A stretch of 52,963 nucleotides of DNA from contig JAIECJ010000210.1 of NCBI GenBank assembly GCA_029068555.1, positions 1 through 52,963 on the forward strand, written 5' to 3'. The notes beneath the pieces were generated by a model. The model had not been told where the DNA came from, did no database searches, and was given only the letters and a program-made list of their open reading frames with translations. This DNA is from Lachnospiraceae bacterium. Lineage in GTDB: Bacteria; Bacillota; Clostridia; Lachnospirales; Lachnospiraceae. Below are positions 46,671 through 52,963 of this stretch, piece after piece. The number at the start of each line of letters is the position of its first letter. The first letter of the stretch is position 1. The position numbers and the translations under genes were made by a program.

Positions 46671-46701
46671 CTTATAATCATCTGTACAAGTACAGTGAAA
46701 A
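46671..46701 (-). promoter_or_regulatory. lacZ promoter with operator in the spacer
   Basis: On the minus strand a weak -35 TTTTCA (46701-46696) and a -10 TTATAA (46677-46672) are 18 bp apart. The spacer contains a perfect inverted repeat CTGTAC-TT-GTACAG (46695-46682). A protein bound there would block or activate this promoter. The adjacent AraC and LacI proteins are the obvious candidates. Confidence 0.5.
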
Positions 46702-46748
46702 ATCATTCCCCTGAACCTTCTTCCAGAAAGGAATCTGACCGCTCCTTA

Positions 46749-47675
46749 TTACCATCCTTTTAAAGCAGAGATCTTATATTCTAAAAGTTTCCCCTCATGG
46801 TTGTCAGGTCGTTTCTTCCATTGATAGGGTGAAGTACCGATAATACGTCTGAAATTCCGGTTAAACGTTGACGGCGTGACAAATCCCACCTTTTCTGCCA
46901 CATCTTCCATGCTGATATCTGTTTTGTCAATCAGCTCGCACGCCTTTTTCACCCGCACAAAGTTGACATATTCAACCGGGGTCATATTCATCTTCTCCTG
47001 AAACACACGCCTGAAATGTGTTTCACTCATATGACATTCCTTAGCCAAATCCGCAATTTTAAAATTGTCGGAATAATTTTTTTCTACGTATTCGATTGCA
47101 TTTTCCAACTGAAGGCTATTGTTCTTTCCGCATGACTGTCCCATCCCCCTTCCATTGAAACGCGCAATTTCAAACAGTAGTGAATATACAATTCCTGTCA
47201 CACATTCCCGATAAAATTCACTTTTTTGCTGCATTTCCTCAAAGATTGCACGAATCAGTGTGACAATTATCGGATTTTCTTCTGCCTTTATAAAAAAAGC
47301 CTTTCTGCTCACTGCATCCACAATATCACTGATTTCCTGTGTGGATTTCACCCATTGCTTTAGTATATCCTCAGGACTAATATATATGTACTCCCAAAAT
47401 GCCCTGACATCTGTGTCACTTTTTGTTACATGCAGAAAATTTGCCGGTATACATGAAACCATTCCTGCCCCGAAACGATACATGTCATCCTCTATAACCA
47501 AATCACCGGCCCCATAATGGCAGTACCCTATCTCCATCAAATTATGAAAATGCTGGTTATAGATGTTTTCGCCATAGACCTGTATCCACTTATCACCCAT
47601 CAACACCAGCACCGGTTCTTCCTGCGGCACCTCATAAAACCGAAATTCCGCAGTTCTCTTTTTCTTCTTAGGCAT
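46749..47675 (-). CDS. AraC-family regulator of the galactan locus
   Basis: The protein is 308 residues long from the ATG at 47675, which has GGAGG 6 nt upstream; the ATG at 47702 would add nine residues. It has an N-terminal cupin-like sugar-sensing half (GDKWIQVYGENIYNQHFHNLMEIGYCHYGAGDLVIEDDMYRFGAGM) and a C-terminal double helix-turn-helix (FKIADLAKECHMSETHFRRVFQEKMNMTPVEYVNFVRVKKACELI and SMEDVAEKVGFVTPSTFNRNFRRIIGTSPYQWKK). It lies between the LacI gene and lacZ, whose weak promoter suggests an activator-type control. Confidence 0.9.
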   Translation of the reverse strand: MPKKKKRTAEFRFYEVPQEEPVLVLMGDKWIQVYGENIYNQHFHNLMEIGYCHYGAGDLVIEDDMYRFGAGMVSCIPANFLHVTKSDTDVRAFWEYIYISPEDILKQWVKSTQEISDIVDAVSRKAFFIKAEENPIIVTLIRAIFEEMQQKSEFYRECVTGIVYSLLFEIARFNGRGMGQSCGKNNSLQLENAIEYVEKNYSDNFKIADLAKECHMSETHFRRVFQEKMNMTPVEYVNFVRVKKACELIDKTDISMEDVAEKVGFVTPSTFNRNFRRIIGTSPYQWKKRPDNHEGKLLEYKISALKGW

Positions 47676-47710
47676 ATTCATCCTCCATGCTGCCAGATTC
47701 ATGATCTCCT

Positions 47711-48748
47711 TTAAAAAAGTGTAGATCCCCTAGTGACCAATTCATAATCCATCCGGGTTTTTCCCTGAACCTCTTTGCCTCCAATATAATCCAAAAGTGT
47801 TTTGCAGGTCAGCGCCCCAAGCGCTTTATCATCAAACTCAAGTGACGTTATGGCAGGTTTATTGTTTTTCAACAGTGTACTGTCATAAAAAGAGGCAATC
47901 TGAATCTGCTGCGGAACAGCAATATCTTTTTTGGCAAGAATCTGCAATACAGACAGGCAGACAACATCATCCATGCAGACAATACACTCAGCCTGCACCC
48001 GTATCAGACTCTCAACTGCATTCTGTATCTTGGCCGGACTGTCACAATCCTCAAAAATAAGCGCCTCGTCCAGTTCCACTTTCCTTTCCTGCTGAGCCCT
48101 CGCAAATGCTTCCTGGTACCCACGCATTCTGGTACGGTTGACAACATAGTTTTTGCTGCCGCCTATCAGCCCTATCTTTTTCAGTCCGTTATTCAGCATG
48201 CGGCATATCAGCTCACGACATCCCGACTTGTGATCATTGTCAACCTGCAAAATATTCTTATCTCCCGAAGTTCCCATCAATACAAATGGAATATTGTGCT
48301 CTTTTAAAAGATATACATTCCTGTCCTCTATCATGGAACGGCTGAGTATCACTCCGTCCATCTTATTGTTTGTAATCATGCGCTCAAGATTTGCAGAGGA
48401 ATTTGCAGATGTCGTCACAAGCATGACATCATAATCATGCGCGGATGCCTCCTCGCAGATTCCCTGCATACTGTTCTGGAAAAAAGGCATATCCGCAAGA
48501 TTACAGTCTCCTGGAATTACCAGTGCAATATTGTATGTCTTTTTCTGTGCTAATCCTTTTGCAATCACATTCGGCTTATAGTCATTGGCTGCAATGTAAG
48601 CCAAAACTCTTTGTTTCGTCTCCTCACCAATACGCCCCTTGCCGGATATTGCACGCGAAACTGTAGTTTTTGAGACATTCAGTGCCTCTGCTACATCAGA
48701 AATTGTAATCTTATGGTTCCCCAGTCCTTCATTGCGAAATGTTTCCAT
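47711..48748 (-). CDS. LacI-family transcriptional regulator of the galactan locus
   Basis: The 345-residue protein has an N-terminal LacI helix-turn-helix (KITISDVAEALNVSKTTVSRAISGKGRIGEETKQRVLAYIAANDYKPNVIAKGLAQKKTYNI, about 13-75) and a PBP-I ligand domain (IALVIPGDCNLADMPFFQNSMQGICEEA; KIGLIGGSKNYVVNRTRMRGYQEAF). It lies between galT and the AraC gene, 20 nt after the galT stop, so it is probably produced with the genes it controls. An inverted repeat with the CG centre typical of LacI operators lies just after the GH53 promoter and is the likely binding site. The ligand is probably galactose or a galactoside. Confidence 0.93.
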   Translation of the reverse strand: METFRNEGLGNHKITISDVAEALNVSKTTVSRAISGKGRIGEETKQRVLAYIAANDYKPNVIAKGLAQKKTYNIALVIPGDCNLADMPFFQNSMQGICEEASAHDYDVMLVTTSANSSANLERMITNNKMDGVILSRSMIEDRNVYLLKEHNIPFVLMGTSGDKNILQVDNDHKSGCRELICRMLNNGLKKIGLIGGSKNYVVNRTRMRGYQEAFARAQQERKVELDEALIFEDCDSPAKIQNAVESLIRVQAECIVCMDDVVCLSVLQILAKKDIAVPQQIQIASFYDSTLLKNNKPAITSLEFDDKALGALTCKTLLDYIGGKEVQGKTRMDYELVTRGSTLF

Positions 48749-48768
48749 ATATCATACCCTTATCTGCT

Positions 48769-50280
48769 TCATACAGATTCGATAAATCTCTCGAATGCCG
48801 CTCTGCCCGCATCATCCCTCTTGTAGACGCCTGCATGTTCAAGCACCTTTTCAAACACGATACCCACTTCCTTCTGAATGATATCCATTACATTGTCCTT
48901 ATTGATGTTGTCATATGTGGGAAGAAATGCATCTACCCAGTCCGCATGCTTTTCCAATACTTCATTCTTGCGAATGTCCTCCTTTGCAAGAATCGCACCG
49001 GCTAGCTGTTCCAACTCTGACTTTAATCTTGAAGGGAGAACTGCAAGTCCCATCACTTCAATCAATCCAATATTTTCTTTCTTAATGTGGTGAAGCTCCG
49101 CGTGAGGATGATATACGCCAAGCGGATGTTCTTCTGTCGTAATATTGTTTCTGAGAACCAAATCCAGCTCATAATTGTCACCACGCTTTCTGGCAATTGG
49201 TGTGATGGTGTTGTGCGGCTCCCCATCGGTCTCGGCAAAAATAAATGCTGCCTCATCCGTATAACCGCGCCATTTTGCGAGAATCACATCCGCAAGCTCG
49301 ATGATTCTGTTGTAATCCTTATGGGAAAGCCTGATGACAGACATCGGCCACTTGACAATGCCAGTACTGATATCCTCAAATCCCTTGACTGTAAACGCCT
49401 TCTCAACCGGCGCCTTTGCCATGGCAAACTCGTAATTTCCGCCCTGAAAATGGTCATGGCTTAAAATGGAACCGCCTACAATTGGAAGGTCTGCATTGGA
49501 TCCTACAAAATAATGTGGAAACTGCTCCACAAAATTGAACAGCTTCACAAATGTGTCATGTTCGATCTTCATCGGAATATGCTGGCTGTTAAATACAATG
49601 CAGTGCTCATTGTAGTAAACATACGGCGAATACTGGAATCCCCACTGTTTACCCTGAATCGTGACAGGGATAATCCTGTGGTTTTGTCTTGCAGGATGGT
49701 TGACGCGTCCCGCATACCCCTCATTTTCCATACAGAGCTGGCACTTTGGATAACCACTCTGCTTTGCATTTTTCGCTGCCGCAATTGCTTTTGGATCTTT
49801 CTCCGGCTTTGAAAGGTTAATGGTGATGTCCATCTCGCCATACGCGGTGTCAGCCTTCCACTTTTTATCGCGTGCAATGCGGTACCGCCTGATATAATCT
49901 GTATTCTGGCTAAAAGCATAGTACCAGTCTGTCGCCGCCTTAGCCCCCTTCTCCGCATACAGTTTTTTAAAGGTACAGATTACATCAGAAGGGCGTGGAA
50001 CCAGCAGTCCCATGATCTTTGTATCAAACAAATCCCTGTATACAATACTGTTGTCCGGAAGCATTCCTTTTTCTACTGCGTAGTCGAGCATCTGATTCAG
50101 CAGCCCTTCCAGGTCAAACTCTGACGGATTGGTGATAGCTGCCTGATTCTGCGGCTCCTCATACTCGTCAAGTCCGAACAGCTCCAACAGCGTGTTGGTC
50201 ATATAGACTTTGTCCATCTCGTCGACCAGCCCGGCTGCTATACCATAGTTTACAAGTTCTGTTATATTTTCCGTAATCAT
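48769..50280 (-). CDS. galT: UDP-glucose--hexose-1-phosphate uridylyltransferase, Firmicute type
   Basis: GalT converts galactose-1-phosphate and UDP-glucose to UDP-galactose and glucose-1-phosphate in the Leloir pathway. The 503-residue length and the segment NEHCIVFNSQHIPMKIEHDTFVKLFNFVEQFPHYFVGSNADLPIVGGSILSHDHFQGG mark the Firmicute class II enzyme, which differs from the E. coli HPHxQ type. RHNRIIPVTIQGKQWGFQYSPYVYYNEHCIV and PHAELHHIKKENIGLIEVMGLAVLPSRLK are also diagnostic. The ATG at 50280 is preferred for its binding-site spacing; three more residues are possible from 50289. It follows GH53 in one transcript. No galK or galE is seen. Confidence 0.93.
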   Translation of the reverse strand: MITENITELVNYGIAAGLVDEMDKVYMTNTLLELFGLDEYEEPQNQAAITNPSEFDLEGLLNQMLDYAVEKGMLPDNSIVYRDLFDTKIMGLLVPRPSDVICTFKKLYAEKGAKAATDWYYAFSQNTDYIRRYRIARDKKWKADTAYGEMDITINLSKPEKDPKAIAAAKNAKQSGYPKCQLCMENEGYAGRVNHPARQNHRIIPVTIQGKQWGFQYSPYVYYNEHCIVFNSQHIPMKIEHDTFVKLFNFVEQFPHYFVGSNADLPIVGGSILSHDHFQGGNYEFAMAKAPVEKAFTVKGFEDISTGIVKWPMSVIRLSHKDYNRIIELADVILAKWRGYTDEAAFIFAETDGEPHNTITPIARKRGDNYELDLVLRNNITTEEHPLGVYHPHAELHHIKKENIGLIEVMGLAVLPSRLKSELEQLAGAILAKEDIRKNEVLEKHADWVDAFLPTYDNINKDNVMDIIQKEVGIVFEKVLEHAGVYKRDDAGRAAFERFIESV

Positions 50281-50332
50281 TATTCCCATTCTCCCTTTTT
50301 GTCATTTTAACTGATATTCGCGCGACGACTCT

Positions 50333-51451
50333 TTACATAGGCCGATAATCTCTGATAACCCGCAGTGCAGGAAGTACATTTCCGTCATAGTCAAACAATG
50401 CCTGATTTGCCCATTCATTTCCGCCCGGTCCTGACTCCTTGATATATGCGAGCGCCTCGTCTGTTGCCCAGCCGCTGCCTGCCACCGGAAGCCACCCTGC
50501 CTCCCAGTAGAAGAAACCTCTGCCTTTGTTTTCGGGAACCTTCTCAAGTGTCTCAAAAAACGCTTTCATAAACTCGCACTGCCCATCCTTTGTCATAGGG
50601 AATGGTACCTTCTCACAGAGTGATGGTCTTGTCGCCATTCCCTTCCGGTTCTCTGGTGCAAGCTTTTCATATGCGGCATAATCCTCTGTCGTGTGCCCCA
50701 TGGAAACCTCTGCTATGACAAGCTCCTTTCCGTAACGAACCGCTATATCATTCATGTTGTTTGACAAGTCGCCAAGCGTACCATGCCAGAAAGGATAATA
50801 AGACAATCCAATTATATCAAAATCCTCACCTTTATTGATATTAATATACTGGTCAAACCACTCTCTGTACAGCGCATTGTTTCCGCCATTGTCAAGGTGT
50901 ATCATAATCTTTGCAGTCGGACATGTCTCTTTCACCGCCCTGATACCTGCACTGACAAAGCGCGCAATGTTGGCATAATTGGGAACCTGCCCCTCTGGCC
51001 AGAGCAATCCGTTTGAAAGCTCATTGCCTACCTGCACCATGTCAGGAACTGCGCCCTCCCTGATAAAACCTGCCATCATTTCCTTTGTAAAGTCATATAC
51101 CGCCTGTTCCAGCTGGTCGGCATTATATCCCGCCCATGCCTTTGGCTTTCTCTGCTTTCCGGGATCAGCCCAGAAATCGCTGTAATGAAAGTCAAGCAAA
51201 AATCCAAGTCCCGCAGCTTTCACACGCTTTGCCATGCGAAGCGTCGTCTCATAATCCGTGTTTCCTGCACCATAAGGCTTTCCTTCCGGCGACTTCGGAT
51301 CATTCCAGAGTCTGAGACGAATGTAGTTGGTATCGTAATGTTTGAGGATTTCAATTAATTCCCCTTCTTTGCCGTCGTCATAAAATTTTGCACCCAGCTT
51401 TTCAATTTCATCTAATGATGAGATGTCCATTCCTTTGATATAATCCAGCAT
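50333..51451 (-). CDS. GH53 endo-beta-1,4-galactanase, cytosolic form
   Basis: GH53 enzymes cut beta-1,4-galactan, the side chain of type I arabinogalactan in pectin. The barrel markers are GMDISSLDEIEKLG at the start, YIRLRLWNDP, LLDFHYSDFWADPGKQRKPKAW, MVQVGNELSNGLLWPEG (acid/base E, about residue 143) and VIAEVSMGHTTEDY (nucleophile E, about 253). It has no signal peptide, unlike the secreted GanA/GanB types, so it works on imported oligosaccharides. The ATG at 51451, with GGAG 6 nt upstream, is preferred over the GTG at 51463. It is the first gene of the locus transcript. Confidence 0.95.
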   Translation of the reverse strand: MLDYIKGMDISSLDEIEKLGAKFYDDGKEGELIEILKHYDTNYIRLRLWNDPKSPEGKPYGAGNTDYETTLRMAKRVKAAGLGFLLDFHYSDFWADPGKQRKPKAWAGYNADQLEQAVYDFTKEMMAGFIREGAVPDMVQVGNELSNGLLWPEGQVPNYANIARFVSAGIRAVKETCPTAKIMIHLDNGGNNALYREWFDQYININKGEDFDIIGLSYYPFWHGTLGDLSNNMNDIAVRYGKELVIAEVSMGHTTEDYAAYEKLAPENRKGMATRPSLCEKVPFPMTKDGQCEFMKAFFETLEKVPENKGRGFFYWEAGWLPVAGSGWATDEALAYIKESGPGGNEWANQALFDYDGNVLPALRVIRDYRPM

Positions 51452-51499
51452 ATTTTTCTCCACTTTCTTCCCTTTGGGATACCATGTCTTTTTGCATCT

Positions 51500-51517
51500 T
51501 GCGCAACCGCTTGCGCA
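51500..51517 (-). promoter_or_regulatory. LacI-type operator before GH53
   Basis: TGCGCAA-CCGC-TTGCGCA is a perfect 7-bp inverted repeat with the CG centre typical of LacI-family operators. It begins 9 bp after the -10 of the GH53 promoter, where a bound repressor would block transcription. Confidence 0.75.
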
Positions 51518-51526
51518 TCTGTATTT

Positions 51527-51555
51527 ATAATAACAAATCCATCATAATAAGTCAA
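51527..51555 (-). promoter_or_regulatory. Sigma-A promoter of the galactan operon
   Basis: On the minus strand TTGACT (51555-51550) and TATTAT (51532-51527) are 17 bp apart. It lies about 75 nt upstream of the GH53 start and after the terminator of the sugar kinase gene, so the locus is transcribed independently. Confidence 0.75.
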
Positions 51556-51639
51556 TATGTCAGGGCACAAATCTACATGTAAAAAAATAAACCGCCCTTT
51601 TTGGTACTTTTACACAAATTCTATTATGCCGTTCAGACC

Positions 51640-51676
51640 AAAAAAGGAGACAACGCACATCCTTACGTTATCCCCC
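51640..51676 (-). terminator. Intrinsic terminator of the sugar kinase gene
   Basis: On the minus strand GGGGATAACG and CGTTGTCTCC form an imperfect 10-bp stem with a 10-nt loop, followed by TTTTTT. It lies 18 nt after the kinase stop. Confidence 0.7.
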
Positions 51677-51693
51677 TTTCACAATACGACTTA

Positions 51694-52740
51694 CTATCTG
51701 TTCATTTCCAACTGCGGGCCTGTAGACTGATGATTTTTAATAATTCCGTCAATTTCCTTTAAGTCAGAAGACGGCAAATCTCCAGGGATTGTATTCTTGA
51801 CTGCTGCCGTGGCATTTCCATACTCCATTGCTTTGGTACAGTCCATGTTGTGGGCAAGCAGTCCGTACAATGCCCCTGATATATATGCATCACCGCTGCC
51901 AATGCGGTCTACCACATCAATATTCTCATATGGCTTTTCCTGTACATAGCTGTCACTAATCGCATCATAAATGCAGGAACCAAACGAGTGCGTCTTTGGT
52001 GAGTGGACAATGCGCTGTGTTGACGCGACAACACTGATATTATAGTCCTTTGTAAAACTCTTCATCATTTCCTGCACTGTTCCTTCTTTTTTAAAGGTAA
52101 GTCTCGCCGTCTCTTCCGAGCAGAAAAATACATCTACATACGGAAGAATCTGTTCTATACACTCTTTTGCCTCCTCACCTGTCCACAGATTTCCTCTGAA
52201 ATTTACATCGAAAGATATGAGTGTACCGCCTTCCTTAAAGCGCTTTATCATCTCGACAGCAGTTTCCCTTGTCTTCTGTCCCAACGCAAGCGTGATGCCT
52301 GTCGTGTGGAAACAGCGTGTTGAGGTGAACATATCTTCTGGAAAATCATCTATTGAAATCTGTGTAAACGCTGTATTTTTCCTGTCATACACTACATTGG
52401 GTTTTCTTGGATGGGCTCCGTACTCATAATAGTATATGCCAAGCCTTGAATCTTTTGACTTATCATATACCAGATAGTCATCACTGACACCGCAAAAGCG
52501 CACCCTGTTTTGTATGTATCTACCTAAATCGTTTGCAGGAACCCTTGATATAATCCCCGTCCGCAGACCCAAAAGCGATGTGCCTGATACAACGTTGAGT
52601 TCCGCACCCCCTGCCTGTTTCTGAAACGCATCACCTCTGGTAAGGCGCTCGTTTACCGGCGGTGAAAGACGGAGTAAAATCTCTCCGAGCGCCAACAAAT
52701 CAAATCCTCTTCGCCTGAATGTTTCTTTATTTGTATCCAT
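51694..52740 (-). CDS. PfkB-family sugar kinase, KDG kinase-like
   Basis: The protein has 348 residues from the ATG at 52740, which has AGGAG 8 nt upstream; the ATG at 52746 adds two. It carries the ribokinase fold with FDLLALGEILLRLSPP at the start, GGAELNVVSGTSLLGLRTGIISRVP, and the catalytic DRIGSGDAYISGALYGLL (about residues 280-297), where the usual GAGD reads GSGD. Overall similarity to 2-keto-3-deoxygluconate kinases suggests a role in hexuronate breakdown, which would suit a pectin-eating cell. The sugar specificity is inferred. It has its own promoter and terminator, so it is separate from the galactan transcript. Confidence 0.82.
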   Translation of the reverse strand: MDTNKETFRRRGFDLLALGEILLRLSPPVNERLTRGDAFQKQAGGAELNVVSGTSLLGLRTGIISRVPANDLGRYIQNRVRFCGVSDDYLVYDKSKDSRLGIYYYEYGAHPRKPNVVYDRKNTAFTQISIDDFPEDMFTSTRCFHTTGITLALGQKTRETAVEMIKRFKEGGTLISFDVNFRGNLWTGEEAKECIEQILPYVDVFFCSEETARLTFKKEGTVQEMMKSFTKDYNISVVASTQRIVHSPKTHSFGSCIYDAISDSYVQEKPYENIDVVDRIGSGDAYISGALYGLLAHNMDCTKAMEYGNATAAVKNTIPGDLPSSDLKEIDGIIKNHQSTGPQLEMNR

Positions 52741-52801
52741 ATGCATAGCTCCTCAAATGTTAAAATAAAAGATTAACGGTTCGCTGTATATCATATCTTG
52801 C

Positions 52802-52850
52802 TGTAAGCCCTTACATTATGTATTGTATCACACAGGTCTAAAAATATCCA
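52802..52850 (-). promoter_or_regulatory. Promoter and operator of the sugar kinase gene
   Basis: On the minus strand TGGATA (52850-52845) and TACAAT (52827-52822) are 17 bp apart. Just after the -10 lies the inverted repeat TGTAAG-GG-CTTACA (52815-52802), a likely operator. The -35 match is only fair. Confidence 0.5.
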
Positions 52851-52889
52851 CTTTTTTTATTTATTTAATAAATTATTTGTACCAGTGGT

Positions 52890-52963
52890 GTTACAATTCA
52901 CACCAACGCCAGTTTTCATCAGCTTATAAGTTATTGAGGTGTGAATTATAACAGATTTTGCAC
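52890..52963 (+). repeat. Element C, copy 3 cut by the window end
   Basis: The last 74 nt match the first 74 nt of element C (GTTACAATTCACACC onwards) without a visible difference. The preceding 8 nt are CCAGTGGT. If the element is complete beyond the window, the same 8 nt should follow its right end. Confidence 0.85.

Overview
The window looks like part of the chromosome of a low-to-mid GC anaerobic Firmicute, most likely a Lachnospiraceae-type clostridium. This rests on protein families seen here: a Firmicute-type (class II) GalT, a cysteine-rich KTR protein, a DUF6715-like protein, YesL/DUF624, a CUT1 sugar importer with no ATPase of its own, XRE and AraC regulators, and strong AGGAGG-type ribosome binding sites. 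The genus cannot be fixed from the sequence alone. Nearly all genes lie on the minus strand.

Layout. 1-0.3 kb: two tRNA-Ser genes (anticodons GGA and UGA). 0.5-6.6 kb: a housekeeping run, read right to left: YcxB-like protein, tsaE, tsaB, rimI, rnz, a DUF6715-like protein, tsaD and ispD. Three t6A tRNA-modification genes sit with rimI, and the run is interrupted between rimI and rnz by two MITE-like repeats. 7-10.6 kb: a MacAB-like exporter (ATPase, adaptor, permease) with overlapping genes. 11-15.4 kb: tex followed by a two-module AAA+ ATPase. 15.8-20.2 kb: a membrane protein, a fruK-type kinase, and a cytosolic sugar-binding/GGDEF fusion. 20.2-24.1 kb: prfB, with an intact programmed +1 frameshift, and secA. 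24.4-29.9 kb: an accessory patch with a XerC/D-like recombinase, a remnant of a VWA/TSP3 surface protein, a cluster of mobile short repeats, and an AT-rich restriction-modification pair in which a double D12-class adenine methyltransferase overlaps an HNH nuclease gene.

30-34 kb: a CUT1 sugar ABC importer (lipoprotein plus two permeases) with a YesL protein. 34.2-39.3 kb: a KTR zinc-ribbon protein, then an operon of a regulator that fuses an XRE helix-turn-helix to a degenerate PurM (AIR synthase) domain, followed by a heterodimeric ABC exporter. 39.7-41.4 kb: two tandem paralogous AraC regulators. 41.5-51.5 kb: a beta-1,4-galactan utilisation locus, read right to left: GH53 endo-galactanase without a signal peptide, galT, a LacI regulator, an AraC regulator, GH2 beta-galactosidase, an unrecognised 619-residue protein and a small zinc ribbon. 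A good sigma-A promoter with a LacI-type operator just downstream precedes GH53. 51.7-52.7 kb: a KDG-kinase-like PfkB gene with its own promoter and terminator.

Inferred physiology: galacto-oligosaccharides are imported by the CUT1 system, cut in the cytoplasm by GH53 and beta-galactosidase, and fed through GalT into glucose-1-phosphate. galK and galE are not in the window. Three short repeat families recur: a 210-bp palindromic element bounded by TA, a 164-bp TA-bounded element, and a 143-bp element with an apparent 8-bp target duplication and identical copies, which suggests recent mobility. The least described items are the XRE-PurM regulator with its exporter, the 619-residue protein in the galactan locus, the Tex-linked AAA+ protein with one inactivated ATPase module, and the 143-bp element.
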